From Sphingobacterium sp. UBA6711 (GTDB lineage Bacteria > Bacteroidota > Bacteroidia > Sphingobacteriales > Sphingobacteriaceae), in assembly GCA_002454415.1 (NCBI GenBank), contig DKIT01000045.1:93356-100784 (forward strand): a stretch of 7,429 nucleotides of DNA, given 5' to 3'. Each line of letters begins with the position of its first letter. The stretch's first letter is position 1. Position numbers and translations under genes: made by a program. Of this stretch, positions 1 to 7,428 are shown piece by piece. The notes beneath the pieces are model-generated. The model saw nothing but the letters and a program-made list of their open reading frames with translations. It ran no database searches and was not told the origin of the DNA.

Positions 1-1419
1 AGTCCAGTCTGCATCAGCAAATGCGCGTTTTTTGCAGGCATTAATTAAATCTACCGCATCCTGAGAAGCAACACCACCATTTTTCCGCATCATTGCTTCT
101 GCTTTCGCAAAATAGATCCAGCTCAGACGATATACATTCCAGTCCGTATTGTTGTAATTTTCATTAATTGGAATCTTAACGCCATTGACCGTTCCCTCTA
201 TAGAATTTCCAAGCTTATATTTATTGAACCGGATCCCACTATTTTCCTCCCCATCACTCATTGTTGATGAAGTACCTCCAGTTTTCGCCCTTCGTATGTA
301 ATCCACAAAGACAAGCTGTTCGCCTTTATACTCTTCTGATCCTTCCACGATTTTACCATCCACGAACTTCACCATGGGGCCACTTAAAAACCATTCTTTT
401 TTCCGTAGGTCATTATCTTTATATTTATCAAAAACACCAGGAACCAAGACAATACCATTATTCCCGGTTCTGCCGCCGCCATAGATTTCACTTTGCACAA
501 AATGATAGAATTCACTTGGAAAACCAGGTTCAAAATCGGCTTTCTGGTAATCATAGGCTATTGAGAATATCGTTTCTTTTGACATATCGTTGGTTGGTAC
601 ATACGCATCTTCTATATTTGGATCCAATGCCATAGCGCCATTTAACCCACCAGCATTTCCAGCAATTAATTTATCTGCAGCCGCAATACAGTCGTCCCAT
701 CGCGGTTGGCCATACCATTTTTCAGCATTTAGATACAGTTCGACCAACATTGCATAACCTGTAGCCTGAGAAACCCGGCCAAGCATACTTTTGGCTAATT
801 TTGGTGCGACATCAATATTATCCAAGATTTCCTTTTCAATAAACTCAAACACTTCTTTCGTTGAGGAGGGCATTGGTAAAGGCTCCTCCGCAGAGCTAGG
901 CGCTTTGGTCGTAATCGGTATATTACCAAATAAATCCATCAATTTCAAATAGTGCAATGCCCGCAAAAGCTTTAGTTCGGCGATATATTGATTTTTTTCT
1001 TCTTCCGTTATGCCCATTTTGGCTACGTCCGATTTTTCAAGAATATCGATAGGACTATTGCATAAGCCTACCCCCCAATACATCAATACCCAGGCTTGAT
1101 TTAGACCATTTTCATCGACCGTCCAGGTATGGTAATGCAGGCGCTTCCATTTTCCGCTATCCTCACCATGGCGCCCCTTGGTGGGCCAGGCCAATTGATC
1201 AGCCGCTAATTCGGCCGGACGCCACCAGCCATCTTGGCCTGATGGTGATATCCAGGCATTTGCATGCGTATAAGGCCGCAATACAGCAGATATTACTTCA
1301 TTTTTATTTTTATAAAAATCATCTGCCACAATAATATCGTAGGCATTTTCGTCCAATTTTGTACAACTTGATGAACTCAGGACACATGCCAGCATTAAAA
1401 TTTTAACAATATTTTTCAT
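1..1419 (-). CDS. SusD/RagB-like outer-membrane lipoprotein (unit B), C-terminus cut by window edge
   Basis: This is the surface substrate-binding partner of the SusC-like transporter encoded just upstream. The frame is open from the ATG at 1417-1419 to the window edge, giving 473 residues with no stop. Family SusD proteins are usually about 500-600 aa, so roughly the last 100 are missing. The N-terminus MKNIVKILMLACVLSSSSC is a lipoprotein signal with the likely lipidated Cys at 19, followed by TKLDE, an acidic stretch typical of surface-exported Bacteroidota lipoproteins. LRALHYLKLMDLFGNIPI (about 152-169) is the classic SusD TPR-helix motif. AKAEAMMR (438-445) corresponds to the conserved YAEA helix near the C-terminal third. 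A Trp/His-rich stretch (WKRLHYHTW) lies near residue 95. The start lies 5 nt after the susC stop, so the two are surely cotranscribed. The ligand cannot be deduced. The SusD-like assignment is firm. Confidence 0.93.
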   Translation of the reverse strand, partial: MKNIVKILMLACVLSSSSCTKLDENAYDIIVADDFYKNKNEVISAVLRPYTHANAWISPSGQDGWWRPAELAADQLAWPTKGRHGEDSGKWKRLHYHTWTVDENGLNQAWVLMYWGVGLCNSPIDILEKSDVAKMGITEEEKNQYIAELKLLRALHYLKLMDLFGNIPITTKAPSSAEEPLPMPSSTKEVFEFIEKEILDNIDVAPKLAKSMLGRVSQATGYAMLVELYLNAEKWYGQPRWDDCIAAADKLIAGNAGGLNGAMALDPNIEDAYVPTNDMSKETIFSIAYDYQKADFEPGFPSEFYHFVQSEIYGGGRTGNNGIVLVPGVFDKYKDNDLRKKEWFLSGPMVKFVDGKIVEGSEEYKGEQLVFVDYIRRAKTGGTSSTMSDGEENSGIRFNKYKLGNSIEGTVNGVKIPINENYNNTDWNVYRLSWIYFAKAEAMMRKNGGVASQDAVDLINACKKRAFADADWT

Positions 1420-1424
1420 CGTTA

Positions 1425-4400
1425 TTAAAAACTAAAATTTACACCAAACAAAAACGATCTTGTATTTGGATAAGGACCCCTGCTATCAATCCCCAAACGC
1501 TGTCCATTAATTTCATTACCCAACCCTGAATCCAGCACAAAGTCTGGATCATTGCCCGAATAACCGGTAATGGTCGCCAGGTTCTGTACAGTCACGTAAG
1601 CATGCAAATTGTTCACCCAGCTCTCGTTCTTTAATTTAAATCGATACCCTAAAGTTACTTCATCAATTTTCAGGTGACTGCCACTTTCCAGATAATAATC
1701 AGAATACATATAGGTATCATCGATGTCTTTATACTTGGTGAAAGCATCTCTCAAAAGGTTGCCCGACCATACTTTATTTCCATAAGAAAGTGCTGTCGTA
1801 TTTAAGATGTCATAATCGAACTTACCCCGCATGAAAATGCGTAGATCAAAGTTCTTATAGGAGAAGTTATTTGTCCAGGACACGTAATATTTAGGTACTG
1901 CATTTCCTATAACGGCCAGATCCGAAGCATTTAGATCATCTCTTGAATTATTGATTTGATCATTTCTTACAGCCTCCCCATTTCGATTATAGAACAACCA
2001 TTTTCCGTCATTGTCAATGCCTGCATATCGTTTGCCGAAAAATTCCCCAATACGGTGTCCTTCGTATGTTGTGAACGCTTCGCCCAATGCACCGGCTCCC
2101 CCAATGGATCCAAAGGTTTTATATTTCACAGTGAACACCTCGTTTGAATAAGTATCCAACACATTTTTTAATGTACTTGCCGTAAAATCCATGTTCCATT
2201 TAAAATTTTCACGCGCTATCGCACGATAACTCAAGGCAAGTTCGATTCCTTTTGAGGAGAGCGTACCCACATTTGAATAGATATTTTCTCTGATATAAGG
2301 CGGTTGAGGCGTGGCGTAAGTATCCAATAGGTCAACGGTTTTCCGTTGAAAGACATCAATTGAGCCCGATAATTTATTGCTAAACATGGTGAAGTCAACA
2401 CCGATATTCGTTTCTTTTTTCGTTTCCCATCTTAAATTTGGGTTCGGGTTACGATCCGGCCCGTAAGTTTCCCGGTAAGTTTCGTCCGGAAATAAATACT
2501 TTCCGCCGCCGCCCAAAGTCAACCGGGATGCATTATTGGAAAAGCCCGTGTTTCCCGTTTCACCATAACCAGCCCGAAATTTCAGGTTATTTATAAAATC
2601 GACATCTTTCATAAAATCCTCATTGCTGATATTCCATCCTACAGAAACTGCCGGAAAACTTCCCCATTTGTTATTTGCTCCGAATCTCGATGAGCCCTCA
2701 CGTCTGAGGATAAACTGCGCCATGTACTTATCCGCCAAAGTATAGTTGACTCTTCCGAAAAAAGCGATGAGTGTATTATCATTCTTGTAGCTGTCCATAT
2801 TAGCACGTCCATCACGGAGAGCCTGTCCCTCGGACAGGTTGTCCTCATGGAAGTTATTGTTTATAAAACCTCTATTATCTGCACTTTGTCCTTCTTCCTT
2901 TTCATAGCGATAGCTATACCCTGCCAAAGCCGTTACCTTATGTTTTTCTCCAAACTGACCATTATATTGCAATGTCGGTTCAAAAGCATATTTTTCATTC
3001 AACAGATTCGCTTTGGAAGCATATCCACCGCCTGGGTAATCTTGATCTTCTAAAGAAGCTTCACTTTCTAAAGCCCGATATGCCCCGTCTATATACGAGT
3101 TGCGCTGCACTGATCCAAAAACGCTGGCCTTAAGTCCATCGATGATATCTAAATCTGCTTTTCCATCGAGCGAAGACGTTTGTTGTTTGCGATAACTGGT
3201 TTCGGTAAATAACCGTGCAAATTCGTTTGTACTCGTACGGTCATAGCGATACGATCCGTCATCATTAAAATTTGAAAGCGTAGGATTTTTGGTAGCTTCA
3301 CTTTCCCATCCGCCGCCACCCAACAAGTTTGCATTGTTGGTATTGGTCGCAATATTCATCAACACGTTCAATCGATCATTGAAACCTTTCTGATTGATAC
3401 TGGCTCTTACGGTATATTCCTTTCGTGAATTTTCCTTTGCAATACCTTGCAGGTTTCGAAAGTTTATACTTCCACGATAGGTCGTAGACTCATTTCCCCC
3501 AGACATTGACAGGTTGTGATTTTGTGAAAAATTATCTTTGTTGATCAAATCATCAAAAAAGTCGGTTGAATGGCCAAAATCCGGTTGCTTTAATTCCCCT
3601 GAGGCGATCTTATCCCTAAATTCCTGCGGCGTCAAAAAATCCGGTCTATTGTAAACAAACTCCTTTCGAAAATAACTGGAATAGTTAAATATTGCCTTCC
3701 CTGGTTTTCCCCTTTTGGTCGTAATCAGGATAACACCTGCGTTTGCACTGGTTCCGTAGATGGCTGCACCTGATCCATCTTTCAAGACGTCAACAGATTC
3801 GATATCATCCTGCTGTAACAGATCCGGATTTCCACCAGGTATCCCATCGATAACGAATAAAGGGCTCGCACTCCCCGTTACAGAAATTGCGCCGCGCAAT
3901 TGCGTTGCCACACCCGAGTTTGGATTTGATCCGCTTCTAGAAACCTGTAGACCAGCCACTTTACCCTGTATAAGGTCCAATGGGTTTCTGGCACCACTTT
4001 GGCGAAACTGGTCAGCACTGACGTGCGCGACAGATGAAGTGACTTCCTTCAATTTCTGCGTGCCATAACCGACAACGACCACTTCATCCAATTGGCTTTG
4101 ATCCGCTTCCAGCCGAATCGAAACACTTGTCCCCGTAATGACCGCTTCTTTGGCCTTATAGCCGATGGAAGTTGCCACCAGTACGTCACCCGTTTTAGCA
4201 TCCAAGGAAAAATTTCCTGCTGCGTCAGACTGTGTGCTTTTTGAAGTTCCTTTTACAGAAATTGTGACGCCTGAAATTGGTTTTCCGGCACTATCCAGTA
4301 CTTTACCTTTGAGTTGTTGTTGGTTTGTTTTGGATTCCTGCAAGAAATTGGCCTCAAACACCCTTTTTGAAGAAGCTTGGGCCTGCTGGATTGTACCTGC

Positions 4401-4475
4401 CAGGACGATTAGCGAGAAAAACAAGTTGGATTTACTTATTGATCGCGCCGTTGCTGTTAGATCAACTTTGTTCAT
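1425..4475 (-). CDS. SusC/RagA-like TonB-dependent outer-membrane transporter (unit B), complete
   Basis: This 1016-aa protein is a TonB-energised outer-membrane channel that imports oligomeric nutrients captured by its SusD lid. The signal peptide is about residues 1-35 (cleavage near AQA/SS). A carboxypeptidase-regulatory-like beta-sandwich spans about 55-123 (LKGKVLDSAGKPISGV onward). LDEVVVVGYGTQ (129-140) is the signature seen at the TonB-box region of SusC proteins. The plug domain follows (about 140-260), with PLFVIDGIPGG (205-215) and SVDVLKDGSGAAIYGTSANA (227-246). The rest is the 22-strand barrel, with a typical C-terminal block (YLESGSHLKIDEVTLGYRF, then YPNTRSFLFGVNFSF) ending in the terminal Phe expected for BAM recognition. 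Length is normal for the family and there is no frameshift. There is no STN domain before the regulatory-like domain, so FecR/ECF-sigma signalling through this protein is unlikely. It is the first gene of its unit and lies 5 nt upstream of the SusD gene. The start ATG at 4473-4475 has no Shine-Dalgarno motif, as is common in this phylum. Confidence 0.97.
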   Translation of the reverse strand: MNKVDLTATARSISKSNLFFSLIVLAGTIQQAQASSKRVFEANFLQESKTNQQQLKGKVLDSAGKPISGVTISVKGTSKSTQSDAAGNFSLDAKTGDVLVATSIGYKAKEAVITGTSVSIRLEADQSQLDEVVVVGYGTQKLKEVTSSVAHVSADQFRQSGARNPLDLIQGKVAGLQVSRSGSNPNSGVATQLRGAISVTGSASPLFVIDGIPGGNPDLLQQDDIESVDVLKDGSGAAIYGTSANAGVILITTKRGKPGKAIFNYSSYFRKEFVYNRPDFLTPQEFRDKIASGELKQPDFGHSTDFFDDLINKDNFSQNHNLSMSGGNESTTYRGSINFRNLQGIAKENSRKEYTVRASINQKGFNDRLNVLMNIATNTNNANLLGGGGWESEATKNPTLSNFNDDGSYRYDRTSTNEFARLFTETSYRKQQTSSLDGKADLDIIDGLKASVFGSVQRNSYIDGAYRALESEASLEDQDYPGGGYASKANLLNEKYAFEPTLQYNGQFGEKHKVTALAGYSYRYEKEEGQSADNRGFINNNFHEDNLSEGQALRDGRANMDSYKNDNTLIAFFGRVNYTLADKYMAQFILRREGSSRFGANNKWGSFPAVSVGWNISNEDFMKDVDFINNLKFRAGYGETGNTGFSNNASRLTLGGGGKYLFPDETYRETYGPDRNPNPNLRWETKKETNIGVDFTMFSNKLSGSIDVFQRKTVDLLDTYATPQPPYIRENIYSNVGTLSSKGIELALSYRAIARENFKWNMDFTASTLKNVLDTYSNEVFTVKYKTFGSIGGAGALGEAFTTYEGHRIGEFFGKRYAGIDNDGKWLFYNRNGEAVRNDQINNSRDDLNASDLAVIGNAVPKYYVSWTNNFSYKNFDLRIFMRGKFDYDILNTTALSYGNKVWSGNLLRDAFTKYKDIDDTYMYSDYYLESGSHLKIDEVTLGYRFKLKNESWVNNLHAYVTVQNLATITGYSGNDPDFVLDSGLGNEINGQRLGIDSRGPYPNTRSFLFGVNFSF

Positions 4476-4711
4476 TGTTAGTAATTGATGGGTTTACAAA
4501 ACGATTTAGCATATATATTAATAGTGTATTTATCTTTAGTTAGCATCATTATATATATTCAGGTTTAGCTGACGATGTGTTGCAGATCTACAACAAGTAA
4601 GCAAACAATTGTGAAGGGGATTTCGTTTTGGCAAAAACGGTTTTGCTGTTTTTTTTACAAAACTTGAAACTTTTAAATGGCTCCATCATTCTTGCTCCGA
4701 TCATTGGAAAC
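4476..4711 (-). promoter_or_regulatory. AT-rich leader and presumed promoter region of the unit B susC gene
   Basis: The stretch between the unit A terminator and the susC start must hold the unit B promoter, because the terminator should isolate it from unit A. I looked for the Bacteroidota pattern (TTTG about 20 bases before TAnnTTTG) on the minus strand and found only imperfect matches: TAGATCTG about 105 nt before the ATG, and TCGTTTTG about 20 nt before it. Neither has a good -33 partner, so no exact promoter is called. The region also contains two overlapping 6-bp hairpins at 4624-4646, short TTTAG repeats and runs of alternating A and T at 4511-4518 and 4551-4558. No small gene or structured-RNA family was recognised. 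The call rests on position only. Confidence 0.4.
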
Positions 4712-4757
4712 AAAAAAAATCAGTTACGCAAAAACAAAATTCTGCGTAACTGATTTT
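4712..4757 (-). terminator. Intrinsic terminator ending unit A
   Basis: Two perfectly complementary 15-base arms (4716-4730 and 4743-4757, minus-strand 3' arm TGCGTAACTGATTTT) enclose a 12-base loop. Read on the minus strand, the hairpin ends in a run of eight T (4712-4719), four of which pair within the arm. It begins 28 nt after the stop codon of the second EEP gene. The T tract follows only on the minus strand (the plus side has four T), so this mainly stops transcription coming from unit A and separates it from the susC-susD unit downstream. Confidence 0.9.
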
Positions 4758-4785
4758 CACAAGATATGATCAGCCCGTTTTCTGC

Positions 4786-5586
4786 TTATTCATATTGGAA
4801 AACAACGGACACGGGAAGGTGATCCGAAGCATATTGACCTAGCAATGCAACAGACGATACGAGCGTATAGCTGTTTGCGGCCTTTGGATTAAATATCACA
4901 AAATCTATCGCTTTGGTTGGTGTATTTACCGGAAACGAAAGCGGACAGCTACTCATGCATGACAAGGTAAATCCCTCTTTAAGCTTGAGCATTTCACTAC
5001 TTGATGGTATGGCGTTATAGTCTCCACCTACAAACAGTTCCTTATTCAAGGTGGCGCTCATCTGATTAAGATACGCAGCTTGCGCAGTCCTGTTCGGCAC
5101 ATTGAGATCAAAGTGTGTAGATGCAAATTCAATATTCTGACCATTGGGTAAGGTAACCGTAGCAAGCGCAATACTCCGTTGTTCTCCGGCCGTAGGCATA
5201 GGGAGGAGTTCTCTCCTTTTATTAGATAGGGGATATTTACTAAGTATTGCTACCCCATATTCACCACCATTGTAATCAATGGACTTAGAGAAGTGGTATT
5301 CCATTCCCAAGAGTTTTGCCAGTTCCGCGGCCTGATTAACTTTGCCCGAGCGTGGCACATTGACATCCACCTCCTGAAGCGCAATAAGTTCGGCCCCGCT
5401 ATTTTTTATGACTGCGGCAATGTTCGCCAGATTGACTACATCCGAATTTTCAGGCGCTCCATGGTGTATGTTATACGTCATGGTGACCAGCTTTTTCTTT
5501 TCGGGTGCAATAAGTTCAATTTTCTCATCCCCACTACAGCTAAATAAGTTTAATAGAGCCAAGGCTCCAAGAATAATTTTTTTCAT
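4786..5586 (-). CDS. Endonuclease/exonuclease/phosphatase (EEP) family lipoprotein, predicted active
   Basis: This 266-aa protein has the DNase I-like fold and is a predicted metal-dependent phosphodiesterase or phosphomonoesterase. Its substrate (nucleic acid, phospholipid head group, inositol phosphate or another phosphoester) cannot be fixed from the sequence. MKKIILGALALLNLFSC is a lipoprotein signal with Cys17 as the lipidation site; the SGDEKIE that follows is acidic and suits export to the cell surface. All core EEP motifs are present in order: YNIHHG (Asn39), LQEVD (Glu72), YGVAILSKYP (110-119), EQRS (Arg137), STHFD (His158, Asp160), GGDYN (Asp189, Asn191), AIDFVIF (Asp228) and SDHLP (Asp255, His256). 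Cys210 and Cys214 lie in a loop before Asp228 and may form a disulfide. It is the last gene of unit A, 8 nt after the related EEP gene and followed by a terminator. Family assignment is firm; activity is inferred from motif retention. Confidence 0.94.
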   Translation of the reverse strand: MKKIILGALALLNLFSCSGDEKIELIAPEKKKLVTMTYNIHHGAPENSDVVNLANIAAVIKNSGAELIALQEVDVNVPRSGKVNQAAELAKLLGMEYHFSKSIDYNGGEYGVAILSKYPLSNKRRELLPMPTAGEQRSIALATVTLPNGQNIEFASTHFDLNVPNRTAQAAYLNQMSATLNKELFVGGDYNAIPSSSEMLKLKEGFTLSCMSSCPLSFPVNTPTKAIDFVIFNPKAANSYTLVSSVALLGQYASDHLPVSVVFQYE

Positions 5587-5594
5587 TTTATGAT

Positions 5595-6467
5595 CTATTT
5601 TGGAAGTTTCAATTTGAATTCGGCAGTCATTGGCAAAAAGTTATTGGAAGATTTGGAGAAAGTTCCATATTTGCTCAGCTGCAATTTTTCCTCAGGAGTT
5701 TTAAATGTGATATAATCAAATACACCAGTCGGATTATCCTTTGGTGCATTATAGGGACAACCCGTGCCTAGACAGGCAAAGGTAAAGCTGCCCTTGAGAT
5801 AAGATAACACCGGACCGTTGGCAGATTCCTGTTCGTTTAAATTTCCCACAAGAATCACTGGCTGGGTCAATTTTTCCGTTATATTCAGCAGATCCACGAC
5901 CTGAAGAGCCCGGTTGGCGGCTACCGAAGGATCAAGCTCAGTTCCTGCAAAATACAGTTCATGTCCAGCCTGCACTTCGACTTTAATCATCGCCATACTG
6001 CGAAGTTCGGCCGTATTCCCTTCTTCCCGGCTCAACAATTGGCTATACTTTTCTTTGATCGGAAATTTGGATAAAACCGCATTTCCGAATCCCCCGGTCT
6101 GGTAATCTATATTTTTCTTAAAGTAAGCATCCATCTTCAATGCTTTGGCGATGGCCCCAGGACGGTCTACTTTCCCGGCCCTCGTAGTCGCACTATCCAC
6201 CTGTCTCAAAAACAGGAGGTCAGGATCATATTCTTTTATCAGGTCCACCATGGCGTCAAAGTTGGCTACGGTGCTTCCTACATTCATATTTAGGGACATC
6301 ACCTTAAAACTTTTTGTAGGCGTATCATCCGGTTCCTGCGGTTTTTCGGGTTCTTTTTCCGGTAGCAGATTCCAGTCACCGGGGCTGTAGGACTTGCGGC
6401 AGCCCTGTAGTAGCAGACCAGCCTGCAAGAAGAGCAGGCCAAACAAGATTATCTTTATTTTCTTCAT
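5595..6467 (-). CDS. EEP-fold lipoprotein with lost catalytic residues, likely pseudoenzyme
   Basis: This 290-aa protein is a paralog of the EEP lipoprotein encoded just downstream and aligns with it motif by motif, for example FGNAVLSKFP (127-136) against YGVAILSKYP. The catalytic set is eroded. LQEVD becomes LRQVD (Gln89 for Glu), STHFD becomes GTELD (Glu177 for His), GGDYN becomes VGNLN (Asn209 for Asp) and SDHLP becomes NNFLP (Asn276, Phe277 for Asp-His). Asn60, Arg156, Asn211 and Asp251 remain. Hydrolysis is therefore unlikely, and a binding or scaffolding role fits better. The start at 6465-6467 gives a clean lipoprotein signal ending LLQGC (Cys23) and a 13-nt gap after susD. An earlier ATG at 6518 would overlap susD and add 17 residues before the signal. 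A Pro/Glu-rich linker (about 36-50) separates the lipid anchor from the domain. Cys232 and Cys237 match the paralog's Cys pair. The frame is intact, so it is not a pseudogene. Confidence 0.92.
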   Translation of the reverse strand: MKKIKIILFGLLFLQAGLLLQGCRKSYSPGDWNLLPEKEPEKPQEPDDTPTKSFKVMSLNMNVGSTVANFDAMVDLIKEYDPDLLFLRQVDSATTRAGKVDRPGAIAKALKMDAYFKKNIDYQTGGFGNAVLSKFPIKEKYSQLLSREEGNTAELRSMAMIKVEVQAGHELYFAGTELDPSVAANRALQVVDLLNITEKLTQPVILVGNLNEQESANGPVLSYLKGSFTFACLGTGCPYNAPKDNPTGVFDYITFKTPEEKLQLSKYGTFSKSSNNFLPMTAEFKLKLPK

Positions 6468-6480
6468 GATAACAGGCTTT

Positions 6481-7428
6481 TTAATAATTTGGATTTTGTA
6501 CCATATTGGGATTAGCAATGATTTCTGCCTCTGGAATAGGCCATAGCGCTTCCCTATTTCTTTTGTAGGTGCGACTCTGTACCCTTACCACTTCGCCCGT
6601 TTTGTGGTTGGTGGCGCCAAAGACCTCGCCATTCATGACAGCTTCGTCGATACTCCATCGGCGGATATCAAAATAACGCCCTCCTTCGAAAGCGAGTTCT
6701 GCCTGACGCTCCCGGCGGATCAGTTCGCGCATTTTGGTCTGTGTACCATACAAGCCACTATTCACGGCCGGCATGGCCGCCCTTGCCCGCACTTCGTTGA
6801 TCGCAGCAAGCGTTTCGACATTATTCCATTGCCCGGTTTCTATCATTGCTTCCGCATAGTTGAGCAATATTTCCGCATAGCGGATAATCATAAAATCAAG
6901 GCTCCCGCTTTTAGCCTGTCGATCTCTGGCATCGATGTATTTTTTTATCCAATAGCCCGTTGCTGTGGATTTTGTCTCCCCTATTTTATCCGTCGGATTA
7001 TAAAATGGGTCTAGCGTGTATTGGTTCTGGAACCTATCATTTGGCACAAACACAGACGCCGAGAGTCGCGGATCCCTATTATTTTTATAATTCGGGTTTT
7101 GCTGATAGATCAGTATGGAATCTCGGCCGAGCTCCTGAATGGTTTTACCCTGTTTGGTTTCAAAATTATTGACGACGGTATTGGTTGGCGAGAGATAAGT
7201 TTCGCCTCCAATACCAAACGGCGCAAACGAAGTCCAAGCATTGGAGCAGCCATTTTCTTTAAAGAATATACGTTCATCATTTAATTCACCCGCGTAGCTG
7301 AAGAGTTCGGCATAACTGTCATTTTTATTTGTCGTACTCATCCAGAGCTTATACACTTTGGAGTCAATCACCTGTTTGGCGCTTGTCTTGGCTAGCTCAT
7401 AATCTTTATAATACAAGCCTAAGCGGGA
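6481..7428 (-). CDS. SusD/RagB-like outer-membrane lipoprotein (unit A), N-terminus cut by window edge
   Basis: Only the C-terminal 315 residues are in the window; the frame is open to the edge, and the first visible residues (SRLGLYYKDYELAKTSAKQV) are an internal TPR-type helix, so no start codon is present. SusD proteins are lipid-anchored lids that capture substrate for their SusC channel. Family marks in order, numbered from the edge, are DPRLSASV (119-126), IRYAEILLNYAEA (182-194), INEVRARA (210-217), the block from RELIRRERQAELAFEG (234-249) to FDIRRW (253-258), and the C-terminal LWPIPEAEIIANPNMVQNPN (295-314). About 200-250 N-terminal residues, including the lipoprotein signal, should lie beyond 7429, with a susC gene upstream of them. 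The stop at 6481-6483 lies 13 nt before the EEP pseudoenzyme gene, so they form one operon. Confidence 0.95.
   Translation of the reverse strand, partial: SRLGLYYKDYELAKTSAKQVIDSKVYKLWMSTTNKNDSYAELFSYAGELNDERIFFKENGCSNAWTSFAPFGIGGETYLSPTNTVVNNFETKQGKTIQELGRDSILIYQQNPNYKNNRDPRLSASVFVPNDRFQNQYTLDPFYNPTDKIGETKSTATGYWIKKYIDARDRQAKSGSLDFMIIRYAEILLNYAEAMIETGQWNNVETLAAINEVRARAAMPAVNSGLYGTQTKMRELIRRERQAELAFEGGRYFDIRRWSIDEAVMNGEVFGATNHKTGEVVRVQSRTYKRNREALWPIPEAEIIANPNMVQNPNY

Noticed and set aside
261..635. Plus-strand open frame of 124 codons opposite the unit B susD gene.
   Set aside because: It is antisense to a frame with clear SusD motifs, and its translation is rich in His, Arg and Tyr with no domain-like pattern.
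3760..4488. Plus-strand open frames opposite the N-terminal part of susC, the longest about 100 residues.
   Set aside because: They lie wholly antisense to a full-length SusC with clear domains, and their translations show no recognisable domain or signal.
4786..6467. The possibility that the two EEP frames are one gene split by a frameshift.
   Set aside because: Each has its own start, lipoprotein signal and complete set of EEP motif positions from the first Asn to the final LP, so they are two full paralogs.
6421..6477. Hairpin GCCTGC/GCAGGC inside the pseudo-EEP signal-peptide codons, with a possible alternative pairing between CAGGCT there and AGCCTG just before the start codon.
   Set aside because: The stems are only 6 bp, and repetitive Leu/Gly/Gln signal-peptide codons readily produce such matches. 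There is no support for translational control.
6465..6518. Alternative upstream start for the pseudo-EEP gene at 6518, adding 17 residues.
   Set aside because: It would overlap the susD end by 38 nt and bury the lipoprotein signal behind a non-signal extension. The internal ATG at 6467 gives a standard MKK-type lipoprotein signal and a 13-nt gap.
6604..7014. Plus-strand open frame of 136 codons opposite the unit A susD gene.
   Set aside because: It is antisense to the conserved SusD C-terminal region and has no recognisable motif of its own.
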